The notes beneath the pieces were generated by a model. The model did no database searches, was not told the origin of the DNA, and saw nothing but the letters and a program-made list of their open reading frames with translations. This document shows, one piece after another, positions 7,633 to 15,127 of a stretch of DNA of 64,000 nt. A program made the translations under genes and the position numbers. Origin of the DNA: Flavobacterium sp. AED (lineage in GTDB: Bacteria > Bacteroidota > Bacteroidia > Flavobacteriales > Flavobacteriaceae); the NCBI RefSeq assembly GCF_000812945.1, contig NZ_JSYM01000001.1, positions 1,240,001-1,304,000 of the forward strand. The letters run 5' to 3'. Each line of letters opens with the position of its first letter. Within the stretch, counting starts at the first letter, position 1.

Positions 7633-8529
7633 ATGGTCAATCTCGAATGGTACAGAACCTTCAAATCGGTTTACAAAAACGGGAATTTTTCTTTGGCGGC
7701 CAAAGAATTGTTTATCAGTCAACCTGCAGTTAGTCAGCAAATATCAATGTTGGAAGCCCATGTAGGGTATAAACTTTTCAATCGAAAGTCAAAAGGCGTG
7801 GAGCCAACAGAATACGCCAAGTTACTGAATAATCTAATCATTGAGGCTTTAGACCGATTGGAAAATGTGGAGAATGGTTTTCGTGCCAAAGCATTTAATG
7901 CGAATCGCTTAATTTCAATTGGAATTTCGAAACACTTGATGAGCAGCTTGGGAAGTTGTTTGATTTCAAAATTTGACTTTATTGATTTTAGCTTTCATGA
8001 AAATGATGCGCTTTTTGAATTGGTAGATTCTAAAAAACTTGATTTTGCGATTGTAACCAAAAAATACGATACGTTTGACACGATTCAGAAAAAGGTGGGT
8101 GAAATCAAACAGGTTATTGTAGGTTCAAACACTATTGATGCCTCCGAATTAAAATCAAATATTAAAATTAAAGATTTCACGGCAATCGAGCATTGGTTAA
8201 ATGATCAAAAATGGTTCAGTCACAATGCACAAATTCCACACATCAAATTATTTTGGTTGTATGTTTTCAACAAAAAAAGACCTTCGATGGTTCCCAATTA
8301 TATCATTCCATCCGAATATGAAATGTTGGAAATACTTTCCAGAAATACTGGAATAGGAGTAGTTTGGGATATAAATGCAAAGAATTTTATTGCAGAAAAA
8401 AGAGCACAATTACTATGGAACAGTAAGCAAATGCCAAGTACAGAAGTGTTTTTATTATCGGGTAAAAATGATAATTTGAGTGCTGTTTTCGAAAATATTG
8501 AAACAGAATTGAAAAAGGTTTTGGATTAA
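7633..8529 (+). CDS. LysR family transcriptional regulator
   Basis: A 298-residue LysR-type protein. The N-terminal winged helix-turn-helix (residues about 1-60) reads FKSVYKNGNFSLAAKELF followed by SQPAVSQQISMLEAHVGYKL, the textbook family pattern. A periplasmic-binding-protein-like effector domain follows from about residue 90. It is transcribed away from the DJ-1/YqhD-like operon, the classical arrangement for a LysR activator of that operon; an aldehyde or redox cue is an inference. Its stop codon directly abuts the stop of the convergent nadD gene with no bases between. Confidence 0.9.
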   Translation: MVNLEWYRTFKSVYKNGNFSLAAKELFISQPAVSQQISMLEAHVGYKLFNRKSKGVEPTEYAKLLNNLIIEALDRLENVENGFRAKAFNANRLISIGISKHLMSSLGSCLISKFDFIDFSFHENDALFELVDSKKLDFAIVTKKYDTFDTIQKKVGEIKQVIVGSNTIDASELKSNIKIKDFTAIEHWLNDQKWFSHNAQIPHIKLFWLYVFNKKRPSMVPNYIIPSEYEMLEILSRNTGIGVVWDINAKNFIAEKRAQLLWNSKQMPSTEVFLLSGKNDNLSAVFENIETELKKVLD

Positions 8530-9111
8530 TTACTTCCTGTAAAAGTTATTATGATCAATATATTCCCAAACTTTTGGTGGTAACAAAGGCTGCACATTTT
8601 TTCCTTTTTTGATGTTATCCCGAATAAATGTTGAAGATATTTCAACAACCGGTGCATCAATCATGTGGATTTTTGGATGGTCCTTAAACATTAGGTTCTC
8701 TGCTTCATTTGAAATTCTAGGATAGACATAAATTTCATGATGTGACAGAATAGCTTCGTAGTTTTTCCATTTATGCAAAGATTTTAAATTGTCTTCACCC
8801 ATGATTAAGGAGAAATCGTAATTCGGAAATTTTTCTTGTAAATGAACTAAAGTGTTCACTGTATAATTAGGTTGTGACAGCTTGAATTCAATATCCGAAG
8901 GTTTGATTTTAGGAAAATCTTCGGTAGCAAGATGTACCATTTGCAAACGATGGTAATCGTCTAGTAAAGTGCTTTTTTTCTTCAAAGGATTGTGTGGTGT
9001 AACCACCATCCAAACTTGGTCTAAATCGGCATGTTCCGCCATGTGATTGGCAATGATGAGATGCCCAACATGAATGGGGTTAAACGTTCCGAAATAAAGA
9101 CCTATTTTCAT
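8530..9111 (-). CDS. nadD: Nicotinate-nucleotide adenylyltransferase
   Basis: Adenylates nicotinate mononucleotide to deamido-NAD in NAD biosynthesis. The N-terminal nucleotidyltransferase motif GLYFGTFNPIHVGHL contains the H-x-G-H signature. SLIMGEDNLKSLHKW and the C-terminal ISSTFIRDNIKKG motif bind ATP. The length of 193 residues is normal. The gene is followed by the end of the convergent LysR gene with no gap and preceded by gmk on the same strand, with a short repetitive spacer. Confidence 0.94.
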   Translation of the reverse strand: MKIGLYFGTFNPIHVGHLIIANHMAEHADLDQVWMVVTPHNPLKKKSTLLDDYHRLQMVHLATEDFPKIKPSDIEFKLSQPNYTVNTLVHLQEKFPNYDFSLIMGEDNLKSLHKWKNYEAILSHHEIYVYPRISNEAENLMFKDHPKIHMIDAPVVEISSTFIRDNIKKGKNVQPLLPPKVWEYIDHNNFYRK

Positions 9112-9118
9112 TTACTAG

Positions 9119-9182
9119 GGTTTTAGGTTTGGATTTTAGATGTTGATTATAACTAAAAGCCAACACCTAAAACCTAAAGCCA
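9119..9182. repeat. Imperfect inverted repeat between gmk and nadD
   Basis: The left part contains TTTTAGGTTTGG and TTTTAGATGTTG. The right part contains CAACACCTAAAACCTAAA, which is its approximate reverse complement. A related word, CCAACACCTAAAA, occurs at 18910-18922 just before recO, suggesting a short dispersed repeat. Confidence 0.45.
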
Positions 9183-9188
9183 ATATTT

Positions 9189-9761
9189 TTATTTTACAAA
9201 ATTCTTTACCAATTGATATGCTTCTTCAAGAGCAATATCCAAATCGTAGTTTTTTATAATAACATCAAATTGTGGTGCTGTGGCTAGTTCAACCGAAGCT
9301 TTAGCAATACGCATATTGATTTTGTCTTCACTTTCGGTAGAACGTTCTTTCAGTCTTCTTTTTAGTTCATCCACGCTTGGCGGTTTTACAAAAACAGCTA
9401 AAGTTTCTTCTGGGAATTTATGTTTGATACGCAATCCGCCAGATACATCAATATCGAAAATTACATTTTTTCCTTTGGACCAAATGCGTTCCACTTCACT
9501 TTTTAAAGTTCCGTAGAAATTATCGCGATAGACTTCTTCCCATTCCAGAAAGTCTTCGTTTTTGATGTGTTTTTTAAATTCTTCGGTAGACATGAAATAA
9601 TAATCTTTTCCATTTACTTCTTCGCCTCTTGGTGCGCGGGAAGCGGCCGAAATAGAAAATTCAAGATTTAAATCTTCTTTGCTTAATAAATGCCTAACTA
9701 TGGTAGTTTTCCCAGATCCTGATGGTGCCGAAAAAACAATTAATTTTCCTCCTGTACTCAT
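9189..9761 (-). CDS. gmk: Guanylate kinase
   Basis: Phosphorylates GMP to GDP using ATP. The P-loop is at residues 11-20 (SAPSGSGKTT). The GMP-binding segment SAASRAPRGEEVNGKDYYF and the SVDELKRRLKERSTE lid follow. The length of 190 residues is typical. It lies in a minus-strand run yicC, gmk, nadD, with palindromic spacers on both sides, so the three may or may not share one transcript. Confidence 0.95.
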   Translation of the reverse strand: MSTGGKLIVFSAPSGSGKTTIVRHLLSKEDLNLEFSISAASRAPRGEEVNGKDYYFMSTEEFKKHIKNEDFLEWEEVYRDNFYGTLKSEVERIWSKGKNVIFDIDVSGGLRIKHKFPEETLAVFVKPPSVDELKRRLKERSTESEDKINMRIAKASVELATAPQFDVIIKNYDLDIALEEAYQLVKNFVK

Positions 9762-9799
9762 TTTATGCTGAATTTATTTCAGTATCTATTTATGTTTTT

Positions 9800-9870
9800 C
9801 CTGCAAGGTTTTTTTAATCTTGTAGGTCTATTTATTGTAGAAACCTACAAGGTTAAAAAAACCTTACAGG
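9800..9870. repeat. Large palindromic intergenic repeat (hairpin)
   Basis: The left arm (9800-9830) and right arm (9840-9870) match as reverse complements at about 28 of 31 positions around an AT loop. The core words are AAGGTTTTTTTAA and CTTGTAGGT. It sits between yicC and gmk. I believe such CTTGTAGGTTT palindromes are common between Flavobacterium genes, but copy number cannot be seen here. Confidence 0.7.
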
Positions 9871-9880
9871 TTGGGACTTA

Positions 9881-10741
9881 TTATAGAACGTTCAATACCT
9901 GTTCTTTGATTTTTTCTAATTCGTCTTTCATCTGAACGACTAATTTTTGCATTTGTGCGTGATTGGATTTAGAACCCATCGTGTTAATTTCACGTCCCAT
10001 TTCTTGGGTAATGAACCCTAGTTTTCTACCATTGGCTTCGGTACCGTTGATGGTTTCAAGGAAATAATCAAGGTGATTGGTCAAGCGCACTTTTTCTTCC
10101 GTGATGTCTAATTTCTCTAAATAATAAATCAGTTCCTGCTCAAAACGATTTTCATCAACGTTAACTTTTAGTTCTGAAATTGCAGTTTGCAAACGGTCTT
10201 TTATCGCCTGAACGCGTTCTGGATCAAGTGCCAAAGCTTCGGTCATGTATTGACGAATATTGCCAATTCGCAACTGAAATTCTTTCTCAAGAGACATTCC
10301 TTCATCTCTTCTAAAGGTCAAGATGTTTTGTAACGCTTCCTCAATAACGGTTTGGATTTGTACCCAGTCGTTTTCATCGATTTCATCACGTTCTATTTTC
10401 ATGGTATCAGGCATGCGAATAGCCATTTTCATTAGTTCAGTTTCATCAGCGTCAGCATAGACTTCTCTCAATTGATTAATATAGCCTTTTACAATTGGCA
10501 CGTTAACTTTCGTCGAAGTTTGTTCCGCTGTACTTTCGATAAAAATAGAAAAATCTACTTTTCCTCTTTCCAGTTTTAGGGCAATTTGGTTGCGTAAACC
10601 CAATTCCATTTCGCGGTAAAGAGAAGGCATTCTCACATTCAAGTCCAAACCTTTACTGTTTAAGGATTTTACTTCTACCGTGATTTTTTTGGTTGGTAAC
10701 TGCAAAGTCGCTTTACCAAAACCCGTCATTGATTGTATCAT
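9881..10741 (-). CDS. yicC: YicC/YloC family endoribonuclease
   Basis: A 286-residue protein opening with the family signature MIQSMTGFGKATL. It closes with the conserved metal-binding region KLGFITQEMGREINTMGSKS and a C-terminal helix. The central EVKSLNSKGLDLNVRMP and ELIYYLEKLDITEE segments are also characteristic. E. coli YicC is an endoribonuclease that acts on small RNA and mRNA. It is likely the upstream gene of a minus-strand run ahead of gmk and nadD; YicC-Gmk adjacency is common in bacteria. Confidence 0.93.
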   Translation of the reverse strand: MIQSMTGFGKATLQLPTKKITVEVKSLNSKGLDLNVRMPSLYREMELGLRNQIALKLERGKVDFSIFIESTAEQTSTKVNVPIVKGYINQLREVYADADETELMKMAIRMPDTMKIERDEIDENDWVQIQTVIEEALQNILTFRRDEGMSLEKEFQLRIGNIRQYMTEALALDPERVQAIKDRLQTAISELKVNVDENRFEQELIYYLEKLDITEEKVRLTNHLDYFLETINGTEANGRKLGFITQEMGREINTMGSKSNHAQMQKLVVQMKDELEKIKEQVLNVL

Positions 10742-10838
10742 ATAATTTTCTAAAAGAGGTCAAAGATAAGGAAAAGCCACCGAACACCCAAAGAGGTGAA
10801 TTACTGATGGTTTTGTTGTTATTTTAATGGTTTTTGGT

Positions 10839-11189
10839 CTATGCCAAAGCAAGCATTACTTGATGCATGTTTTGTTGTGTATTGCCAATGTAAATGGTGT
10901 CGTTGATAATAAAAACGGGACGACTCAAGAATGTATAATGTTCCAGAATGTATTTCTTGTAATCATCTTCGGTTAAAGATTTATTCTTCAAATCCATTGA
11001 TTTGTACAACTGTGCTTTTTTGCTGAAAAGTGCTTCATAGCTTCCGGAAAGTTCGCGCATTTGTTCCAATTCCTCCACTGTAATTGGGTCTTGTTTGATG
11101 TCGTGAAACTTAAAATCATGGTCTTTCGGTAATGATTTTATAATTTTTCTGCAGGTATCGCAAGAAGCGAGATAATATATTTTGTCCAT
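10839..11189 (-). CDS. ArsC/Spx-like thioredoxin-fold protein
   Basis: The start is placed at the ATG at 11189 (MDKIYYLASCDTCRKIIKSL). A longer reading from 11213 would overlap the divergent gene and add an atypical leader. The 116-residue product belongs to the arsenate reductase/Spx family, with the CxxC motif at Cys10-Cys13 and conserved KDHDFKFHDIKQDPIT and FLSRPVFIIND segments. No ars genes are nearby, so arsenate reduction is not implied; Spx-like redox sensing or a general thiol role is equally possible. Confidence 0.75.
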   Translation of the reverse strand: MDKIYYLASCDTCRKIIKSLPKDHDFKFHDIKQDPITVEELEQMRELSGSYEALFSKKAQLYKSMDLKNKSLTEDDYKKYILEHYTFLSRPVFIINDTIYIGNTQQNMHQVMLALA

Positions 11190-11200
11190 GTAAATAGCGA

Positions 11201-11218
11201 TTTCTTTGTGCAAAGAAA
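11201..11218. promoter_or_regulatory. Palindromic, face-to-face divergent promoter
   Basis: TTTCTTTG (11201-11208) and CAAAGAAA (11211-11218) form a perfect inverted repeat with a two-base centre. Each arm is one base away from the TAnnTTTG -7 consensus on its own strand, and each lies at nearly the same distance from its start codon (11189 minus, 11230 plus). Confidence 0.45.
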
Positions 11219-11229
11219 AATCATTTGAT

Positions 11230-11721
11230 ATGGAAAATGATTATTTTTATCAAAAAATTCAAAAAATGCATCAAACATTAAGTATTACAGAAAACAGTAG
11301 AAATACCTTGTCAAAGTTTTTACAAGGATATACATTAGAGCAACTCAATGCAATTCCGGTGGGTTATAGCAATAATTTGATATGGAATATTGGGCATATT
11401 GTTGTGGTTCAGCAGATGTTGGTTTACAAATTGTCGGGTTTGCCTATGATGATTTCGGATGAAATGGTCGAGAAATATAAAAGAGGAACCAAGCCGGAAC
11501 AAGATGCAACACAAGCTGATATAGATGAAATCCAATCATTTCTTTTTGAAACCATCAATCAAACAAAATTTGATTTAGAGAATAAAGTATTCCAACATTT
11601 TCAGGAATTCACCACCATGAACGGGTTTACGATAAAAACTGCCGAAGATGCTATGTCTTTCAACGTCTATCATGAGGCTGTTCACACCGGAATGATGATG
11701 AGCATCCGAAAGTTTATTTAG
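11230..11721 (+). CDS. DinB-like (YfiT/DinB) four-helix metal-binding protein
   Basis: The start is taken at the ATG at 11230 (MENDYFYQKIQKMHQTLSIT), which avoids overlap with the divergent promoter and the ArsC-like gene. The 163-residue product has the DinB-like bundle pattern: a first metal-ligand His in IWNIGHIVVVQQMLVYKL and a C-terminal pair in NVYHEAVHTGMMMSIRKF. Such proteins are often thiol transferases or of unknown role. The name refers to the YfiT/DinB superfamily, not to DNA polymerase IV. A dispersed hairpin repeat begins within its stop codon. Confidence 0.8.
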   Translation: MENDYFYQKIQKMHQTLSITENSRNTLSKFLQGYTLEQLNAIPVGYSNNLIWNIGHIVVVQQMLVYKLSGLPMMISDEMVEKYKRGTKPEQDATQADIDEIQSFLFETINQTKFDLENKVFQHFQEFTTMNGFTIKTAEDAMSFNVYHEAVHTGMMMSIRKFI

Positions 11722-11804
11722 GAGCTATTTCCCGCTATTCGTTTCAATCTTTTACTTTTTTAAAGAAAAAAGTAAAAGGATTTTCACTGCTATCGGGGCT
11801 AGGT
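11720..11804 (+). repeat. Dispersed hairpin repeat, copy 1
   Basis: The left end AGGAGCTATTTCC and right end AAAGGATTTTCACTGCTATC flank a hairpin core (CTTTTACTTTTTT against AAAAAAGTAAAAG). The element starts inside the stop codon of the DinB-like gene. It shares both ends with copies at 31745, 43445 and 58611, but the core sequence differs. Confidence 0.8.
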
Positions 11805-11896
11805 TATTATGGGGACATGATAATTTAGGATTTTAAAAACGCTAAATTATATGACCTTAAATTTCTTATATGGTTTAATTTTTTGAGGACCATTTA

Positions 11897-12640
11897 TTAT
11901 TTAACCATTAAATATTCATTCACTTCTTTGTAAGGCAATAGCAATTCTTTTGGTCCATCCGCATACGATGCCGCTTCATAGGAATTGTAATAAAGAAGCA
12001 ATCCTTTATCGGTATAGAAAATATTTTGTGGCAGATAAAATTTCTCGTCCTCAAACATCAGTCCTGTTGCGTTTATAGATTTGTTTTCCGGAATTTTATA
12101 TTTGGCTCTGAATTTTTTTTCGGCGAAAGCCATAAAAGCATTCTTGTTTTTAAACAATTTATTGTTCGGAATATATTTTCCGGTTTCCGGGTCAAATAGT
12201 AGCGAACGCAATCCTTCATAGCCATGAGCTCCTCCGGTAAAGGTGTAATGTTTGATTTCGATGTTCAAAATACTATCCGATTGGTATTTTACACTTCCTT
12301 CAATTTTGCCTTCCCAACCAAAAGTATCTTTCGGAAATTCTTTCTGAAGTTTTTCATAGGAATCAATAAACGAAGTCAACAATCCATTATAATTAGTAGA
12401 AGTATATGGCTTTTCGCCAAAATAAATAATCTCCTTCAATACTGAAAACACTTTTTTATTGATGCTGTCCGCAACAACGGGAACATCCTTTGCAACCGGA
12501 ATTTTTACAGTTATCTGAGGACAATTTTCCTTGCAAGGCAAAGTCGTTTTTTTCTGAAAAGATTGCTCTTCAAAAGCTAATTCGTTAGAACAACGCGCAA
12601 TAGAAAGAAGTAATACCGAAAAAAGGATAAAGTGTTTCAT
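11897..12640 (-). CDS. DUF3298/RsiV-like exported protein
   Basis: The start is placed at 12640 (MKHFILFSVLLLSIARCSNE), giving a signal peptide with a possible lipidation Cys17. The 247-residue product contains an N-terminal DUF4163-type region and a C-terminal DUF3298 region, seen in YTFTGGAHGYEGLRSLLFD, PETGKYIPNNKLF and the ending ADGPKELLLPYKEV. Related domains occur in the anti-sigma factor RsiV and the deacetylase PdaC. Neither a sigma factor nor a deacetylase domain is present here, so the role is unknown. It is an isolated minus-strand gene. Confidence 0.75.
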   Translation of the reverse strand: MKHFILFSVLLLSIARCSNELAFEEQSFQKKTTLPCKENCPQITVKIPVAKDVPVVADSINKKVFSVLKEIIYFGEKPYTSTNYNGLLTSFIDSYEKLQKEFPKDTFGWEGKIEGSVKYQSDSILNIEIKHYTFTGGAHGYEGLRSLLFDPETGKYIPNNKLFKNKNAFMAFAEKKFRAKYKIPENKSINATGLMFEDEKFYLPQNIFYTDKGLLLYYNSYEAASYADGPKELLLPYKEVNEYLMVK

Positions 12641-12681
12641 TTCAAAATTGTTAATTATATACAAAGGTATCAACTTGCGGC

Positions 12682-12711
12682 TTGGTTAGAATAAATTAAA
12701 AGGTAAATTTG
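12682..12711 (+). promoter_or_regulatory. Promoter of the trans-sulfuration gene
   Basis: TTG (12682-12684), 19 bases, then TAAATTTG (12704-12711) fits the Bacteroidota promoter. The roughly 110-base leader contains a small hairpin (ACGAT...ATCGT) but no recognisable SAM riboswitch. Confidence 0.5.
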
Positions 12712-12825
12712 TAAAACAATTCAGCATTTGAAAATTAAACGATAGGAAATCGTCAGGATTCAAAATCACAAAATATGAAGAATGGCGTTATCAGATTCCA
12801 TTAAAAAAACAAATATTATCTAGAT

Positions 12826-13971
12826 ATGAAATTTAATACTAAAGTTATTCACGGTGGTCAGCACCATGATCCAAGTACGGGAGCAGTTATGCCTCCAGTG
12901 TATCAAACGTCAACATTTGTGCAGACAAGTCCCGGACACCCGATAAATCCGGATTATGAATACAGTAGAGCTGCAAATCCTACCAGATCAGCACTCGAAA
13001 ATGCATTGGCAAGTATTGAAAACGGAACACGAGGATTGGCTTTTTCGTCAGGATTAGCAGCCACGGATTGTATTTTACGTTCTTTCAAAGCAGGTGACGA
13101 AATCATTGCGATGGACGATTTGTATGGTGGAACGTATCGAATGTTTACCCGTATTTATAAAGATTCAGGCATAAAATTCCATTTTGTGGATATGAATGAC
13201 ATGGAGAAATTCAAGTCATTAATCAATGAAAATACAAAATTGGTTTGGGTAGAAACGCCGACCAATCCATTAATGAAATTAGCCGATATTCAGGAGATTG
13301 CTAAAATCACCAAAGAGAAGAAAATCCTTTTTGCGGTTGATAATACTTTTGCAACACCCTATTTGCAAAAACCATTAGACTTAGGCGCTGATATTGTAAT
13401 GCATTCAGCAACTAAATATCTTGGTGGGCATTCTGATGTTATTGCTGGTGCATTGATTGTAAAAGATGAAGCTCTTGGAGAACAACTACATTTTCAACAA
13501 TTTGCGACTGGAGCCACACTTGGGCCAATGGACAGTTTCTTGGTTCTTAGAGGAATAAAAACGTTGCATTTACGTGTGGAAAGACATTGTGAAAATGGTG
13601 GAAAAGTAGTGGAGTTTTTAAGCAACCATCCAAAAATTAAAAGGGTTTATTATCCAGGATTACCGAGTCATCCATATCATGAAATTGCTAAAAAGCAAAT
13701 GAGCGGTTTTGGAGGAATGGTTTCTTTTACTTTTGTTTCAGGCAAAAAAGAGGATGCGATTGACTTTCTTGAAAGGCTAAAAGTTTTTACATTGGCCGAA
13801 TCTTTAGGCGGAGTAGAATCATTGGCAAATCATCCTGCTTTGATGACACACGCATCGATTCCGGAAGATAAACGGGCAGCAATTGGAATTACGGATGATT
13901 TGGTTCGATTGAGTGTAGGTATTGAAGATGCCGAAGATTTGATTGAAGATTTGAAACAAGCGTTAGCGTAA
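12826..13971 (+). CDS. Cystathionine gamma-synthase/gamma-lyase (PLP-dependent trans-sulfuration enzyme)
   Basis: A 381-residue enzyme of the Cys/Met metabolism PLP family. The cofactor lysine is Lys197 in VMHSATKYLGGHSD. The family motifs YSRAANPTRSALENALA, FSSGLAATD and the C-terminal ESLGGVESLANHPALMTH are intact. It makes or cleaves cystathionine. Synthase and lyase are hard to tell apart by motif, and the usual flavobacterial annotation is cystathionine gamma-synthase (MetB). No other methionine gene is adjacent. It is monocistronic, with its own promoter and a strong terminator. Confidence 0.88.
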   Translation: MKFNTKVIHGGQHHDPSTGAVMPPVYQTSTFVQTSPGHPINPDYEYSRAANPTRSALENALASIENGTRGLAFSSGLAATDCILRSFKAGDEIIAMDDLYGGTYRMFTRIYKDSGIKFHFVDMNDMEKFKSLINENTKLVWVETPTNPLMKLADIQEIAKITKEKKILFAVDNTFATPYLQKPLDLGADIVMHSATKYLGGHSDVIAGALIVKDEALGEQLHFQQFATGATLGPMDSFLVLRGIKTLHLRVERHCENGGKVVEFLSNHPKIKRVYYPGLPSHPYHEIAKKQMSGFGGMVSFTFVSGKKEDAIDFLERLKVFTLAESLGGVESLANHPALMTHASIPEDKRAAIGITDDLVRLSVGIEDAEDLIEDLKQALA

Positions 13972-13980
13972 ATATATAAA

Positions 13981-14030
13981 AAACAAAAACCCCAATTCTG
14001 AAACTTCAGAATTGGGGTTTTTGTTTTTTA
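13981..14030. terminator. Strong bidirectional terminator
   Basis: An almost perfect palindrome of about 22-bp arms (13981-14002 and 14005-14026, core ACCCCAATTCTGAA) with T runs on both strands. It lies between the convergent trans-sulfuration and THC0290_0291-type genes. Confidence 0.92.
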
Positions 14031-14046
14031 TAAAGGATTGTAATTG

Positions 14047-14850
14047 CTATTGTAAGTAATAAATATAACCTACATTGAACCAAACCAACCAATCATTTGC
14101 TTTGTTCTCTTTGTAAAGTGCCGGATTTGGATTTAAACCATCTACCCAATTAGAGAAATAATATTGGAATCTTAAATCAACCATCAAATCTCGTAAAGGA
14201 GTCAGTTTATAACGGGTTCCTACGCTTGATACGACTGACCAAACAGATCCTCCTTCGGTAGAAAAACCATAAGGGCGACCATCAGTAGGGGTTAAATATT
14301 TAGGAAAAGTGGTTAAGGGCGTCCCTAAAGGTCCCATTGTTGAATAAGCTTTGGCATTATAATAACTAAATTGTCCTCCAAGGCTTATGAATGGACCTAA
14401 ACTACCAATTCGTGAGGTAAAATCCCGGATGCTTAATGGAAAATATTCCAATTGCATTCCTATATTAGTTACAGCGGTACTTCCTCGCATGGCTCGTAAT
14501 TGATCTGCACCAAGTGAAGTTTTACTTGGATCTACCCATTCTCCAAAATGTTTCAATTCGGTTTTGTTATACGAAAGTTCCGATCTTAATTTAAAATGGT
14601 CGTTAAAATAAGTTTCGGGAGTATAACAGTTACATTCGGCTTTATAAGAAAAATTTAAATAATGAATGATTCCAATTCCAATTCCCGTATTTCCAGAGTT
14701 TGTGTTTAAATCGTGACGTTCTCCATAATCAGATTGAAAGGCTACAGGACCAAATATAACTCCTACTTCATGCGAAAAACCAAATTGCGCATTTGTATTA
14801 TTTGAAAAGCCAAATAAAATAAATAAAGTAAGTATGGTTTGCTTGATCAT
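14047..14850 (-). CDS. THC0290_0291-type exported protein, probable outer-membrane beta-barrel
   Basis: A 267-residue protein with a signal peptide (residues about 1-21, ending NTNAQ). The rest is rich in alternating hydrophobic strands (GIGIGIIHYLNFSYKAE, LRSELSYNKTELKHFG, LMVDLRFQYYFSNW, WLVWFNVGYIYYL) and ends in an aromatic strand, as in small outer-membrane barrels. I recognise it as the flavobacterial THC0290_0291 family, of unknown function and commonly next to glutamate dehydrogenase. It shares an intergenic region containing operator-like palindromes with gdhA, so the two may be co-regulated. Confidence 0.75.
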   Translation of the reverse strand: MIKQTILTLFILFGFSNNTNAQFGFSHEVGVIFGPVAFQSDYGERHDLNTNSGNTGIGIGIIHYLNFSYKAECNCYTPETYFNDHFKLRSELSYNKTELKHFGEWVDPSKTSLGADQLRAMRGSTAVTNIGMQLEYFPLSIRDFTSRIGSLGPFISLGGQFSYYNAKAYSTMGPLGTPLTTFPKYLTPTDGRPYGFSTEGGSVWSVVSSVGTRYKLTPLRDLMVDLRFQYYFSNWVDGLNPNPALYKENKANDWLVWFNVGYIYYLQ

Positions 14851-14946
14851 CAGATGTAAATTTCAAATCTTGACAAATATATAAAAACATCAAGCATTAA
14901 TTAAAATAAACTAAAAATTAAATATAAGTAATCAAATTCTTGTTTA

Positions 14947-14974
14947 GTTACGAAAACTACAACGTTTTCGTAAC
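14947..14974. promoter_or_regulatory. Operator-like inverted repeat upstream of gdhA
   Basis: GTTACGAAAAC (14947-14957) and GTTTTCGTAAC (14964-14974) form a perfect 11-bp inverted repeat with a six-base spacer, in the divergent region between the THC0290_0291-type gene and gdhA. The half-site resembles the palindrome at 15092-15103. Confidence 0.6.
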
Positions 14975-15072
14975 AAATAGGAGTTCAAAAGTAGATTTCT
15001 TTATAATTGCTTAATAAAAAGATAATTCTGTTGACAAAGTTAAAAAAAAAGCTGCAATATTCGTTTAAGATG

Positions 15073-15080
15073 TATCTTTG
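15073..15080 (+). promoter_or_regulatory. gdhA -7 promoter element
   Basis: TATCTTTG matches TAnnTTTG and lies 47 bases before the gdhA ATG. I see no TTG at the expected -33 spacing, which would fit a promoter needing an activator. Confidence 0.5.
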
Positions 15081-15091
15081 TAGACACTAAC

Positions 15092-15103
15092 GAAAACGTT
15101 TTC
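15092..15103. promoter_or_regulatory. GAAAACGTTTTC palindrome in the gdhA start region
   Basis: A perfect 12-bp palindrome, within a longer AACG...AACGTT context, centred about 17 bases after the -7 element and therefore in the first transcribed bases. It resembles LacI-family operators and the inverted repeat at 14947-14974. A protein bound here would block transcription start. The regulator is not identified. Confidence 0.55.
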
Positions 15104-15127
15104 TTAAACGTTAATAATCTAATTATT

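Noticed and set aside
11230..11721. DinB-like gene as a DNA polymerase IV relative
   Set aside because: It is the YfiT/DinB four-helix metal-binding family with a His pattern; the true polymerase gene dinB is at 45972-47057.
12641..12825. SAM riboswitch upstream of the trans-sulfuration gene
   Set aside because: The leader has only a small hairpin and none of the conserved SAM-I core words.
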